Numbered from the stretch's first letter, positions 20,451 through 33,655 are shown. The stretch: DNA of 64,000 nucleotides from Lathyrus oleraceus (GCF_024323335.1 NC_066584.1:272591618-272655617), one strand, 5' to 3'. Numbers and translations are program-made. Notes: generated by a model not told the origin, from the letters alone.

Positions 20451-22639
20451 TATAAATATATGTAGATAAGGCATAATTATTCTACAAAGAGACAGGTAGT
20501 ACAATCACTATTGGATAAAGTCTAAACACTTTGTTTTCTTTTTCAACCTTTCACTTTTCTTCGGTATTTGTGCCACACTCTGCAAAGTGTGCACACTTCA
20601 TTTATACAGTACTAATATACTCGTATTTCCAAATAAATAAATCACAATTATTATTTTTTCAAAAGAGCTTTTATCAAAGGGCCAATATCAAACTCCCACA
20701 AATGCTTACCATGGGGATGAGTACATGAAACCCATAAACATCATGGTTTTGTGTGGCTTGGGTAAGCTCCATCAAAATCAAAATAATACTATTTTCCAAC
20801 TTAACAAGAGTTCGGATTTTTCAATATTTTATTTAATGTCAATTTATGCAATAAACATTTTAAACAAACAAGGGATGACTTTTTTTATCACATAATAACA
20901 ATAAATTTTCAATTTTTTTTATATTAATAAAATTAATATTTATAATTCATTATCAGACAAATAACTCAATCCAAAATAAAAATTAATCTATCCTCAATTT
21001 TATATAGAAGAAACACTTTTTCTCAATCAATCAATATTTAATTTATTTGTGTGAAGGAAGGGGGGCCATGCTCTGACAGAAGAGCTTTATGATGGGCCCA
21101 ACATACTTTATAAATGACTTATCTCCCCAAAATAAGTCATTTTTTAAAAATGCTTATTTCCCAGTATAGTATTATCCTGAACATTGCACCACATAATGGA
21201 TTACAATGGGACCCACTACAATGATTATGAATTATTTATATTTATTTACACATTACACATAATGTTGTCATAACTCTAGCAAGAAGCAAGCTTTTTCACC
21301 CAAAAATAATAATATCATGAAAGAAGCAAAGTATCCTAAAGTATGAGAAAAGAGAAAATAAATAAAATAAATTAGAAATTTAAATTAAGTCAAAGTAATG
21401 TTACCTATTTATTTCAAGGAACTTTCCTTAAAGTCTTAATGTTCAATTTTAAATCGCAATAAAAGCATTGAAAGCAAATTATTTATAGGTGTTTTGCATG
21501 GTAAAATTACAAAGGACAAAATTGGGTATAGAGTAAGAGCCAAACTATGTTTCAAAAAAAGGAAAAGCCAAAAGAACAGTAATAGGTATTTTTGATGTTA
21601 TGGCTGTCAAGATACCTTCCTATGGTCAATTAAAGCATAAGTAAAATCAGGTTAAGAGCTAACCACTAGTCAATTTTCTTACTTGTCACACTAACCATTA
21701 TCTTTGTTTTTTTCTTCCTCTTACTATAGTGACTTATGCAATGAATGCATTTTCTTTTTAGAAATTTTAATTATTAATTTTTAGTTTATTAAACCTAAAT
21801 TTTATACCGGGTAGTATGTAACTCGAACCCGACCCTAACATTTGTTCAATTTTTTAGGCTCAAATCCAACTCTAAATTCGTTGAAACCCAATTAATAACG
21901 AATCGAATAAATACATGATAATACGAAGACGATGATGAGTTGGTCCTAAGATAGCTCACCTATATATTAGCAACATATTTCTAAATTAAAAAAAAAATCA
22001 ATATTTTTGTATCATAAAGAGGATGAGAATAAGTCAGACAAACTAACCATTAATTTTTTTTAAATAAAAAAAATTAGTTTTTTTTAAAATGATATTTAGT
22101 TAAAAAGACTAAATCACATACACTATAAAAAGCCTTTTAAATCTATCAAATCGATTTATTTAAATAAATATGAAAAAAAATGTTATTATCGTATTTCATT
22201 TTGTATTTTTAATTAAAATACAAAAATAAACTTAATTATCTTGAAAAAATTGTGAAAATAAGTTGAAAAGCCCTTATAACATGTCATAAGTTGTTTTTAT
22301 AAGTTTTCAAAAATATATAGTCTCACAAAACTTAAGTTGATAGGTAGGCTCAGATAAGTCGATGTAAATGAATATTTAGTTTCATTGTTCTTTTAATTTG
22401 TTATTTTATTTAAAATTTAGTTTAATTGCTTATTTATATATGTTCAAATGAAAGTTACAGGCCAAACTCAGATCTAAAAATAAGTCTTTGACAAGCTACA
22501 ACTTAGTCTTGGACTTTGAATTTTTTAGTAGGTCAGACTTAGGTTTGAGAAAGTCTTACTTGGTTCACCTTATTTTCCAACCCTTTAATCATAAGTAAAA
22601 AAACAAAACAAAAATCTAGGATCTACAAAACACATACAT
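20451..22639. other. AT-rich intergenic stretch
   Basis: No ORF or RNA gene that I can support. Poly-A/T runs and very low GC. About 21790-22590 contains repeated phrases (AACTCGAACCCGACCC; GGTAGGCTCAGATAAG; GGTCAGACTTAGG) reminiscent of a non-autonomous DNA transposon, but I could not find clear terminal inverted repeats. Confidence 0.4.
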
Positions 22640-24680
22640 CTTGCAAAGAAGCTATACCATGATCAGACGCGAAACGATCCCTTGTTTTCAGCTCTTGCAA
22701 GCTAATCTTGGCTTGCAAAGAGCTAATGAATAGTTGAACAATGTGTACTAGATGGTTCAATAGACAAACTCGGATAAAAGAAAGTATGTACAACGTCCAC
22801 CCGAAGAATAACATTATGCAAGAGGCGGCTTCGCACAAAACTTTCGCCCTTGTGCCAAGATGAGATCCAAAAGAGATCCAAAAGTTTTCAAGTCACCGAT
22901 AACATATACATCATACTCCTTCCCCTTATCCCGAAGGAGAAAGGGGTAGCCTCACTCCTCCCAAAGTTTTTCGCCCAAGGAGGATAGAAAGGTATGAAGA
23001 AGATGTTTTCACCCATCCGCAGGAGAAGAACCCCCTGTCTGCTCGTATCCTAAACACTAGGATTCAAAAGTCACTAGAGAAGCCTGTGAAACTCCAGAGT
23101 TCTAAAGAAATTGGCCATTCATATGAGCATGTGGATGGCCAATTGGACTATTACCATGCAGACGGAGATGTAAAGTGAAAGTTCATTTCACTAACCTTAA
23201 TTGAGTCGACCCTAGCTTGGTACAAGTTCCTCCTGGATAGGAGCATATATTCCTGGTTTGATATGGTGGAGCTTTTACCGCTTATTTCACCACCAAGAAG
23301 AGGCATCCAACCCTCATAGACGTGCTTAGAAAAGTCAATAAAGGTAAAAGGGAGACCTTAGATGGCTATATTGATCATTTCAACAAGGTGGCAGTGATTG
23401 TCGGAAACTCAGATAAGAGTCTAAAATGTTGGATTTTCGAGAAAGGCCTCAGATCTTACTATGCATTTTGGGAGAATCTATAGTGTAATGATGACTATAG
23501 TCTAAAGGATTTGTTGGGTGTGACGTAACCCTACATCAACTACGAAGAAAAATAGTTAGCTAACGCATGCGGTCGAGCGTAGGGGAATGCATGGTTTAGT
23601 CGGCTATTAGATAAAGAGTTTGGACGATCCAACGAAGAGAACAAGCGCATACGCCACCCAAGGTTTGAATCATACATTCCATTGAACACTTTGTGGGAGA
23701 GAATATTAAAGGAGTGTGCCAAATATAAGGAGGTCGAGATAAAGATTCCATATTCGGTCAGGGAATCTGCAGTGACTGACGGGTTCAGGTACATTTGTTT
23801 CCATAAGAGCCACGGCCATAACACAAACAATTACATCCAACTGAAGGGCTCATCAAGAATGAATGGTTTTTCGAATACACCAAAGGCGACAAAAGGAGCC
23901 GAGAGGATTCCCCCAAGAGGAAGCAATCCCCTGAGAAAATTATTGAAGTTATGTACAAGAACAATGGCAAAAAGGCAAGTGCCAGAGAAGATAATAGACA
24001 TAAAGGGAGATGCCAATACATTGCTTCCACTACATGAGGCGCCCCAAGAGTAAGCAATTCATCCAAGAGTATGGTAAAGAGAAAGATCACTAAGTTGATG
24101 GTCGTCAGCAATAAGGAATGAAATACCTCAACCAATTGCCCCGAGTCACAAATCCTTGGATTCCAGAATATCGAGAAGGTTAAGGGAATTCCTAACAAGA
24201 TCTTTACTTTGGTCATAATGGTCATAATCTCCAACTTTGACGTATCCATGATACTGATCGATGACAAAATTTCCTACAATATTATGTACTCATATCTCTT
24301 CGAGAAGATGGGATTGAAGAAAGAAAAACTGTGGTCTTATGAACGGTTTGATCGGCAAGCTTTTAACAGTAATGAAACCTGCTTGTGGGGATAATTAGAG
24401 TTTATGGGTACCTTGGGTAAGGAAGAGATACCATGACTATCTATTCCCAATTATTAGTCGCTTATTGCAGGAGTGCTTACAACAACATCCTAGGTCGGCC
24501 CTTAAGCAATTCTGAATGAAGTGGCTTCCAGAGTTCTCCTAAAGCTAAGTACCATAACATGCACGACAAGTAGGCAACAACCATCATTGATCTTTGTAGA
24601 GAAAATATGACCTACAAGGATTTGCAGCAGGCCATAAAGAAAGTGAAGTTAAAGCCATGGAGATTAATATGGTCTCCTTG
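22640..24680 (+). pseudogene. Ty3/gypsy Tat-lineage gag-protease remnant
   Basis: A succession of short frames matches gypsy Gag. About 22960-23550 shows PLSARILNTRIQKS, LAWYKFLLDRSIYSWFDM and DGYIDHFNKVAV. Then 23650-23900 shows YIPLNTLWERIL and a Cys/His segment YICFHKSHGHNTNN. About 24200-24340 is retropepsin-like (LIDDKISYNIMYSYLFEKMGL) where the family has a D-S/G-type active site, and 24450-24560 reads AYNNILGRPL. Many stops and frameshifts. No RT, RNase H or integrase follows, so pol beyond the protease is deleted. Assignment to Tat rests on the Gag motifs and the antisense ORF downstream. Confidence 0.65.
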
Positions 24681-25329
24681 ATCGAGCAACTAAAAAACAT
24701 GTCCATTCAGCATCCTCAGAGTAAAGTAGGTTGTCTTGGTCAGACAAGAAGAAGTATATGATCCTGATTGATTGGGATAAGAACAACTGCCATGAACTCC
24801 ACATCCAACAAACATCAGTTATGTTGCTCGGTAATATTAAATTCAATTTCCCTTTTTGTAAAATCAAGATGTATTATATTCGTTGAGTTATAGAAGAAAG
24901 GATATTTCCCTCACTAATTCATTTCTTTCTTTTGTGATTATGAAAGGTAACGATAAGTCTGGGTACGATCAGAGATATTGAAGCGTCATCACTAAGACTC
25001 GGGAGTGTTGTGACAAAAGCCATAGACATGTGACTAAAGTAATCCAAACCATATGATTCCAACACATGCACTCAAAGAAAACAAGCCAAAAATAGGTTTT
25101 CAACTAGAGGCATGGGAAGGGATGCCAAACTTTATTCTGTCATGGTCCCTAGAGACGTCAAATAAACTTTGAGCGAAACTCGGAAAAAAGATGATTCCCA
25201 GAGAAAGAAACTTGTGACCAAGAATAAAGTCCATAAAGAATGTAAAGTACGAATAAATAATAAAAATACACATATAAATTACAGGAAAAAAACGTAAAAA
25301 CTACAAAGGCGCCAGACACAAGCACACAA

Positions 25330-27110
25330 ACAATGGAGGAGCTAGTCCGTCAAAGAGACCATTTTCATGTCCTTAATAGTTTGATTAAACGAACTCGACC
25401 CCAAGAGACACGAATGCCAAGGTAACATAATTTCACTTACTTCAAAATACTCTTAAAAGTACATTAGGTGATTAAGAAACCCTCTTAAAAAGATTTAGCT
25501 AGTTCCTTAGAAAGATCATGGTTCTCTTTGAACGTCACACGAAGACCTTCCTCAACCTTCTTCCGAATTTCCCGAGAATCTTCTAGAAACCTATCATGTT
25601 ATCCAATCCTTTTTTGATAATAATCCATAGCTCATGCCTTGGAAGAAAATTCTGAAATAGAGGCCAAAACCTCATTTTCCCTGGCCATTTTCCGAGAAAG
25701 ATTTAGTACCTTTTCTACTAGAGTACCAGGATACTTGAAAGATTCCACAACAACCTCTATTGCCAAGACATTTTTGAAAATGCCTCAAATTTCTTCCAAA
25801 TATCAATACCACTCAAGTGTAAGAGCTTTGAATTGTTCCTTGAGCCTCTCCCTTTCTCTTCGAAGGCGGTTAGGCAAGAAAACTTCTTCTCGACCAACAA
25901 ACCTAAAACTCCAAGATAGCCGACACTCAACGAGTATGGAAATCCAACTCGGCTAATTCCCTTTGTCGAGTTTCTTTCGAAAGGCCGTAGAAAAAAAGAA
26001 TAATCTTCAACAGGAAACTGAATACTTGAACTTTCTATCCTTCCTCGGACCCATACGAGCCAAGAACATTATATGTCGTTCGCCTTGAGCGAAGGTTTTC
26101 CTCTTTACAAGTATATCCTGGGGACATTTATGAAGAGGCCTTTCCTCCTAACTTTCCTCTACCTCCAGGGTTGGGGCTAATCTTCAAGCTGTTGTTCGGG
26201 TGATGGAATCTTGAATATCTACCCGAGAGGAAGAAGTAAATGTCTGAACAAACCGCCTGACAACCATACTAGAGGTGTTCTGTTAGGTGTGCCCGATGTA
26301 GAGGCTCTCCCAACAAAAATAGTGTTTGGGATTCCGACCAAAGTAATACCCACCCAAATCTCTTTCCTTAATTTCGGGATGGTGTCCTCGTTCTTCATTG
26401 CATCTACACGGGAAAGAAAATAAACATCAAGACAGGTTCAAGGAAAAAAGAACTAGGAAAATAAGGCCATGGCATCACTCACCAATGAATATCCCCCCTT
26501 GATTTGGCATCCACTAGCCAGTAAATCTGGATGCACGTCTTTGGTCAGTTTCTTGAAGCGCCACTAACATAGCTAAGCTCCTTGCAAAAAGCTACTAATT
26601 GACTTTTCAAGTGTAACTCCTCCAAGGACATGTGATCTTCCTTGTAAATATACGAACCAATACTCCTCCAAGGACTTTTCAAGTATAACTCCTCCAAGGA
26701 CATGTCATCTAAGTCTAATACTTATGAAAGATATATTAATAAATAGAGGGAATATCGAGGCCTAAGCGAAAAAATTTCGCGTATGCTTCGCCAATCAAAG
26801 GTGTAACCAGGTAAAAATGATTGTCAAAATCCTATATGCTTTCAGAATAAGCTTTGAAATACTGGATAAATTTCCTCTAAAAAAACAAACTAGAACAATC
26901 TGCTTGGATGGGGATGTTTTGAATCTTAAAAAGATGGAAAAATAATGTCACAATCAACTTACCAACTTTATACTCGCCAAAGTGTAGAAAGACTAGTATG
27001 AACTCCCTACTCATAATATGCAACTGTGAATGAGTGATTAATAGATGGTTCAAAATGCTAACCTCGAATTTGTTGAAAGGGAAATGATACACTATGATGG
27101 AGAAAAACAT
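25330..27110 (-). pseudogene. Antisense ORF of a Tat-lineage element (decayed)
   Basis: On the minus strand, 27110-26877 encodes a stretch like the 'putative gypsy type transposon' domain (PF04195-like): FPFNKFEVSILNHLLI, SQLHIMSREF, then FHLFKIQN. It continues near 26870-26720 (FDNHFYLVTPLIGEAYAKFF). A charged coiled-coil stretch follows at about 25950-25480 (RRERERLKEQFKALTLEWY; ENHDLSKELAKSF) with several stops. Antisense ORFs between pol and the 3' LTR are known in Tat elements, which fits the position opposite the sense gag-protease. Non-functional. Confidence 0.5.
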
Positions 27111-28016
27111 TTTTGGAAAGGGATAAGAAATATATTATATTGTTTGTAGATTCTCTTATCTTCATATAGGAAAACACCCTCAATTGGTTGCAGGATCCAC
27201 ATTAGTCATAACTTGGTCAAAGACATTCACGAGCAAAGGTAAAAGTAGACCCTAATATGCTATGGTGCACCCAATTGCCCGAAAAATCCTTTCCAGCTTT
27301 TTTGGTTGGTATTAACATTATCACCATGATTAAAAGATATATATTGTTAATAGAATTAGTGTATGTACAGTAAAGTTTGATCGACCCTGCCTTGAAAACC
27401 CTAAAGTTTGATCAACATCGAAAAGAAACACTCCCAAGGAAGAAAGATAGAGGAAATAAAAACACTTTCTTCGTATATAACTTGCAGCAAAAAAAGGCAA
27501 GAAGGCATTTCAAAAACCCTTTATGCTTTTAAACATTTAGAATCATATGATCCACTACCCACTACCAACAGTCAGGGTCATCTCAAAAAATAGTTCGAAA
27601 GTATTGAGGAACTCTAAAGAAGGAGAAACATCATTGCTAACTAACAAGTAAAGATGTGTCATGCGCTCCCTAAATCACGTTGCGACTCCCGAGGTAGGAA
27701 TTTAATGCGCTTTTTCCCAAGACTAGCGATGTTTCATCCGAGATTTCCACTATCTAAGATCTCGTGGTCAAGTAGCAATACATGTCACAAACCTTTGTCC
27801 CACAAAACAGAGATAAGGGAATGAGGATAGTCGGTTCGTGAAGCCTAGAAGGTGAAAGCCTAATTACAAGGTATAAATTTCTACACGAGGAACAAGTACT
27901 CCCTTTCCTCCCTCAATATGAAGAATACCGCTCAAAAGGATGACATGCTAATCTTCCCAACTCAATCCAACAATTGACTGCACCCCACACTGAAATTTTG
28001 TTCCTGAGGAGACTGA
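27111..28016. other. Unassigned, probably Tat-element 3' region
   Basis: No gene recognised. It lies between the antisense ORF and the next LTR and may contain Tat LTR sequence, but I found no clear TG...CA borders or target duplication. Confidence 0.3.
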
Positions 28017-29631
28017 TGTTAGATACGATGTTGGAAAAACTTGTCCAACTTTTAAAAACTAGTTTAAGAACAGTTTGACAGCAATAAAAAACTATGCAGA
28101 AAGCTGCAAAATAACATAAGAGATTGGTAACTCAGTTGGGTGAAACCACACATACTTTTGGGGGCACTCTACCAAAGAAAAGGATATTCACTCCTTCAAA
28201 TTAGTACAATTAGTCTTATAGGAACATCAACCTCATGATATTCAATGTCTCTTCCTAATCCTAGTGACTTTCTATTTTGGTTTCCCCTAAATATGAGAAC
28301 TCTTCTCACTTTCTTTTAATCATGAATCCCAAGTGACACGCTCAATAAACATATCACTAATCCCAAGTGATCAATACAATAAACACTTTAAAGAATGTTG
28401 AATACAACTCAATTAAACAATATCAACACTATACTATGTGACTGAAGCAATAACGTGATGTACAATCAAAACATTATTCTTAAACTTGTATAATTAGTGT
28501 CTTGGAACAAAGTTTTACAACTCAAATAAGACAGACAAAAAACCATGTCAAGTTACTGAAACATAGTGTTGTGTACACCAATAAGATTCAACATTAATCC
28601 TTATGATGACATTAGCGTGGAATACAAGACACAAAAGACTCACAAACCCTAGACATAAAGAACTTAATCTTGTATACAAAACTCTTTATAAAACATGAGA
28701 ATTAAGTCTCCTTAAATAGAAATTCAATTCTGGATTTTTTCCACTGGCCTTTGACAGCTCTGATTTCGTCCAGAAAAATAGAAGATTTGGTTGTGATTTG
28801 TTCTTCCACAAAAATCTTCAAAAGGTATGACTTTTTATGATTCAAATTCAAATTTATATCTCAATTTAAATTTGATTTGATCTTCAACAGTTGTCAAACA
28901 AATCAACCACACGTTGCTAAAAAAACGCATTAAATGTGATTGAATCTCAACCAGAATTTTTGGACCAAACAACGTCCATCATGGCCTGCTGACCAGGGCC
29001 TGATATTACATTGCACACATGATGGAACATCGTGTTACACATGTTGCACCAGTACATTCAAATTAACTATTATCCATGAATATTAGATCTTCTTTGTCGA
29101 GTGACTCTTGGATAAATAATTTTGAACCAAAATTGTAACACATTTATCTGTTCAAAGAGACCATATGTTGCAGCACATATATTGGAACATCGTGTTTGAC
29201 ATGTGTCCTTTCTACAACATAACAACTTGAACAAACTCCATGTTGTTTTGCATAATGGAGTCAATCCCAAAAGGACCAACACACACCGTGCAACACGAGT
29301 GCAGTCTGTTACGAACTATTTAAAGAGAAAAATGTACCATTATACAGGTACTCAAATCTTTTACCACAAAAACTTCATTTCGCATTCTCTTACTGATTTG
29401 AGTGTTAAAATGCTAATATTGTTCATCCCTGTATCCACCACATCAAAAACATTGAATCACTGCAATAGATCATGAATTCTCCGTCTTTGATCATCACCTA
29501 GTTCTAGAGCATAACAACGTTAAACATCACATTAACAATCGTATAAGAAACGATTATGCGTGAGTTTTATAATTGTCACTTGCAAAGTTCAAGATAGTCT
29601 TAATTGTATTTTTGTCAAAATTATCCCTACA
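28017..29631 (-). repeat. LTR-like sequence (SIRE-type style), solo or truncated
   Basis: Starts TGTTAGATACGATG at 28017 and could end CCCTACA at 29631. The arrangement (TGTTAGA border, a GGGGGCACTC block about 140 bases in, short repeated motifs further in) resembles the other minus-strand SIRE-like LTRs here. The motif GGAACATCGTGTT occurs at about 29024 and 29184, each near ACATG. There is no PBS on its left and no matching flanking 5-mers (ACTGA versus TAATT), so the borders are uncertain. Confidence 0.4.
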
Positions 29632-29681
29632 TAATTATTATATAGGGAGAGAAAAAAATTAAATAAATATAATAAATAATT

Positions 29682-29686
<5 letters not shown>

Positions 29687-29752
<66 letters not shown>
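29687..29752. repeat. (TA)n microsatellite
   Basis: About 33 uninterrupted TA units in AT-rich DNA. Confidence 0.95.
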
Positions 29753-29757
<5 letters not shown>

Positions 29758-31430
29758 AAAAATATATTAAAAAGGAATGCAGGGAGTAAAAGACAAATGA
29801 AAATAATTTGTTAGATTTTGTTCAAGAAAATGATTTGAAAAAATAATTTTAAGAATTGTTTACTATTATAAAGTGACGTATATTTTTTTTAAAATAATTT
29901 GTATTGTTAGGTGGGAAGAGTATTTATTTAATTTAAAACATTAAACAGTCCTTTTTAATTATTTTAAGGCAAATGGATGATTCAATTCTTGTAGAGATAA
30001 ATGGAGTACTAGTACAATAAAGGCATAAATAAATAAAATTAAGCATATTCTGTCAGAGTCTTTTATGGGAGACTTCGTTTGGTGAGAAAGAGAAAGAAGG
30101 CAGAGATTTTCGCTTTTTCACTTTTTTTTTCCTTTTACTTTTGCAGCAGTTAAAAAGGTTTTAAGATAAAAAATAAATAAAGAAATACATTTGTTATTTA
30201 TTGTATCACCAATAATGATTTATTGTCCCCATCCCATCCTCCCCTTTATTTTTATTTTTCATTTGGTTTGTTTGCTTTCACAAGTTCCCCATTGTTCACG
30301 AAATTCGAGATACCACGAGCCTTCTTCCTTCCTCCACATCTTGATCACACCTCATCATACCATTCCAAAACAAATTTCCCAAATTATTTTATAATTTTTT
30401 CAAAATTTATCATCTGACTTCAGGATCAACTAATTTAGAGATCAATTTTATCGTCCATTTAATTTCACCGTCTATTTGCAGAAATTTGTTTCAAGTCCGG
30501 AAAAAACATTGTATAACTATTTGTACTCAGCAAGATTCGAATTTAAAATTGTGAAATAAGGACATACTAGTAGAAAAATGAAAAGTGAAAAAATAAAGAG
30601 TCACTAACTTAAATAATTAATCCAAGGTTCATTAAAAGATGAGAAAAACTTAAGAAAGGAAAGTTTCATCCTCCTTTGTCTCCCTTAAAGCGACCAAAGC
30701 ATTGTAAGTTGAAGTAACTCCTCAATGCGAAAAGATTAATTAAATTTTGTAAGGTGGGAAGAATAACTCCTCTCTGCACTATCTCAGTTAAACTACTACT
30801 ACTGCTAAGTAAATTAAGAAAAGAAGAGTAATTGTTGTTCAAATCAAGACCATTAATTATAAAAAAATAATAAAATCCTCATCAATGTGATCATAGCAGG
30901 AGCAGAGTACTACTGACATTTGGGAAATCGAAGCAAGAGAATCTCTTAACCATGCATGCAACCTCAGGTGTTTTTCCGTGTTTTATAAACTTCACGCATT
31001 TTTTATTATTATTTTAATCCAGTTCATAGTAAAAGTTTAAAGCATTTAAATGAAACATTTAATAAACATAATCCATATCCTTAAGGAATCCAAGAGCCTT
31101 ATAGTACTTTATCATACTAGTTCGAATTAAACTTTAGAGATAATACTAATTTTATTTTTAACTATTTTATTTTATTACAGAGAATATAGTACCTTCTTAC
31201 ATTGTGTCCAAAAAGCCAAAAGAAAAGGAAAAAAAAAGAAAAAGTTGCTTCTTACAGAGATTTTTCCTTGTAAAACAAAAAAACAAGGACATGAAAACCA
31301 AAAATATTTCAAATGAAAAAATAAAATAAACGAGCCTTATCAGAAATGTCCTCTTTATATTTTTAATTTTTAATTTTTAATTCAGGATTCAAAAAAGAAA
31401 TTAAAAAAAAAAAGTGAACAAAATTTTGTT
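29753..31430. other. AT-rich intergenic DNA, 3' flank of the DUF506 gene
   Basis: No coding or RNA gene supported. It includes the 3' UTR and polyadenylation region of the gene ending at 31431. Small ORFs (for example 30191-30417) lack recognisable content. Confidence 0.5.
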
Positions 31431-32707
31431 CTACGGTTTCTCCTTGAGCAGAGAGGCTAATCCGGTCACAACCTTCGTTCCTCTTTCAACACTCTTCGGT
31501 TTCACCGCCGGTAACTGCCACGCTGGACTCACCGTAACTACCTCTTCCGGCGTTGCTTTCACTTCACCGAAAATCAGCTCCAATTCTCCAGAATCGTTAT
31601 TCACATCTTGCGTCGGTGTTTCTTGAGCCGCCGCATCGGCGACTTGCTTTGACCTAGCAGCAGAGGGAGAGATCCATTTGGCAAGCATGTAATCGCGCTT
31701 CCTCCACGGTGGAACATGCATCCCTTTCTTCTTCAAACTCTGTTTCGCCGCCTCCGATACGATGGACACGATCTGCTTCAGTCGTTCCTTTTTACCAACG
31801 AAGATGTACGGTAGCGATTGAAGGATTGTCTTGTAGGTTCCTGTAGATCGCGCGATCTCAAATTCCGATCGAAAATCGATGTCGATTATCAGTGTTTCAC
31901 CTTCCACAATCGCATCAATGAATTGATATTCACCTAAACAAGACCGAATTGAAAAACGAGTCAGTAAACCGTAAACGAGTCATTGAGTCAGAATGAGTCA
32001 ATTTCGAATCCGATTAGTAGATTCGGAGAGTTTAATTACCAGCAGGACAGGAAGAAGTTTTCTCCCATTTCGATTTGCAAATTGAAGAATCGTATCCCAG
32101 AGAGGAAAGTGCTTCTGAAACTATCTTAATCAAATCTTCTTTCCTTTTGTAAACCTTGCTATTCTTCTCAACAATCTTCGCCGCATCGGCTAGTAAATTC
32201 CTCTCTTCAACAGTTACACAAGGAATCAAGCTCTACAATAATCCAAAAGCAGAATTAAAATTAAGATAAATAAATGAATATAATCGAAATTGAAATTGAA
32301 ATAGAAATTGAAATAATGAAAATGAATTTTAATTTTACCTTGAGCGAGTCATTGGAATCGGCGACTGATTCATGTGTAAAACCGGAGAGATCGAAATCGT
32401 CCTCGTCGGAGCTACTCGCGTTAAAGCAGTTACAGCGGTTACGACCGCATCTAAGAGGAGGTGGTTGAGGTTGCGGTTGCGGCTGTTCCTCCATGAAACT
32501 TTGAACCATTTTCGCCAAGCAAACAGAGCTCGGTTCCAACTCAGCTCCTCCTCCACCTCCATCTTTGTTGTTGTTGTTGTTCTTCGGAAACTGTTTCTCA
32601 AACGCGAAGAATCTCCTCAAACGCCACTTCGATACTGGTTCGTTTCGAACAAGTCCCGTAACTTTCTCTGAATCTATGTCAATCGGTTGGATCTTCAATG
32701 GAGCCAT
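31431..32707 (-). CDS. DUF506 (PDDEXK-like) family protein, three exons
   Basis: Exons on the minus strand: 32707-32339, 32232-32040, 31933-31431, all with GT...AG introns (106 bases each), giving 354 residues. Start MAPLKIQPIDID at 32707 is the first in-frame ATG. Family features in order: LVRNEPVSKWRLRRFF (20-34), CLAKMVQSFMEE (63-74), RCGRNRCNCF (87-96) before an acidic run, CVTVEERNLLADAA in exon 2, SSCPAG/EYQFIDAIVEGE across the second intron, and DIDFRSEFEIARST (205-218), the core of the nuclease-like fold. MHVPPWRKRDYMLAKW follows, then a diverged tail. Length and intron sites fit plant DUF506 proteins. The biochemical role is unknown; some Arabidopsis members are reported as repressors of root-hair growth. 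The only convincing host gene in the window, with no sign of decay. Confidence 0.92.
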
Positions 32708-32943
32708 TAAAACTCTCAACAAAAACAATTACTCTATCTCTCTCTACGAACTATACTTTTTTTGGAGCTTCAAAATTCAGAAATTCATTATCATAGTCAC
32801 GAGTCAAAATTACTAGCCAGTCAACACAGTCAATGACTCAGAGTCACAAGTTATGCATGTTCTTCACCGAAACAAAATCAAAAAGAAAAAAAGAGAAAAA
32901 CAAAATTAAATTATATCTATGTATATATACGTGTTAATTTCTT

Positions 32944-33060
32944 CTAGGCTAAGAGAGTAATGATTTGATTCAGAGGAGTTTCGTGGAAGACATGGCGACG
33001 GTGATCGGAGAGACGAGCATTGTTAATCGACGGTGAAGTTAACTTCGCCGGAATGTTCAT
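32944..33060 (-). CDS. Candidate upstream ORF of the DUF506 gene
   Basis: 38 codons from ATG 33060-33058 (MNIPAKLTSPSINNAR...) to TAG at 32946-32944, ending 236 bases before the main ATG. It lies downstream of the TATA box at 33167-33173, so the 5' leader should include it unless a start nearer 32900 is used. It is less AT-rich than its surroundings. Upstream ORFs can reduce translation of the main frame; whether this one is conserved or translated is not visible here. Confidence 0.4.
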   Translation of the reverse strand: MNIPAKLTSPSINNARLSDHRRHVFHETPLNQIITLLA

Positions 33061-33166
33061 TTCTCCGGCGGTGGTTGGAAAAAAGATTAAAGAGAGGTTT
33101 TTTTTTCTAAATGGTTTTAGTTTTCGTACAAGAGCGTTTTGGATTAGGTGAGTGGGTGAGTTTGGG

Positions 33167-33316
33167 TTTTATAACTTGTAATAGCTGCTGATTTGGATTT
33201 TGTGCCACGTGGATTCTTATGTGGCGTTCATCATTTGGGTAGTATGGTTTTGATAAAACTACCCTAGTGGTACTGTAGGCTGTTTGATTGGGGCACTCGT
33301 TCTGTGACGCGTGTCC
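33167..33316 (-). promoter_or_regulatory. DUF506 gene promoter: TATA, G-box/ABRE, CE3-like box
   Basis: On the minus strand a TATAAAA box lies at 33173-33167. A palindromic G-box CCACGTGG at 33205-33212 reads CACGTGGC, matching the ABA-response element consensus. ACGCGTGTCC at 33307-33316 (plus strand) matches the coupling element CE3 core. ABRE plus CE3 is a known ABA-response combination. A second TATATATA at 32922-32929 could give a shorter leader without the uORF. Confidence 0.5.
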
Positions 33317-33655
33317 TGAATGATTGTTTCTTCGCAGGATTGAAATTACAATGGGACCCTTATTTGTTTCGTCTGGTAGTGGTTGTTTGTATGAAACTAT
33401 GGATGGATTATGGAATATCAAAAACCATCCATACTCTGTTGGGACAGTGGGCTTTATTGATTGGATGATAATTTGTCGTTTTCATAATACATGAATTATT
33501 TGAGATTTTCACACAATTTAAGAAAACAATTATGAATAAAAAATTATTTTACTTGTATCATAGTCTTTAAATATGTATTTATTTTTATAATAAATATAAA
33601 GAAAAATATATTTGATTAAAAATTGTAACATTAATTAACTAGTTCTAGTTTAGAT

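Noticed and set aside
32274..32816. Several ORFs opposite exon 1 of the DUF506 gene
   Set aside because: Shadows of the real exon and its low-complexity Gln/Pro and Asn stretches.
33107..33421. 104-codon minus-strand ORF upstream of the DUF506 gene
   Set aside because: It spans the TATA box, G-box and CE3-like box and has no recognisable domain, so it is promoter sequence.
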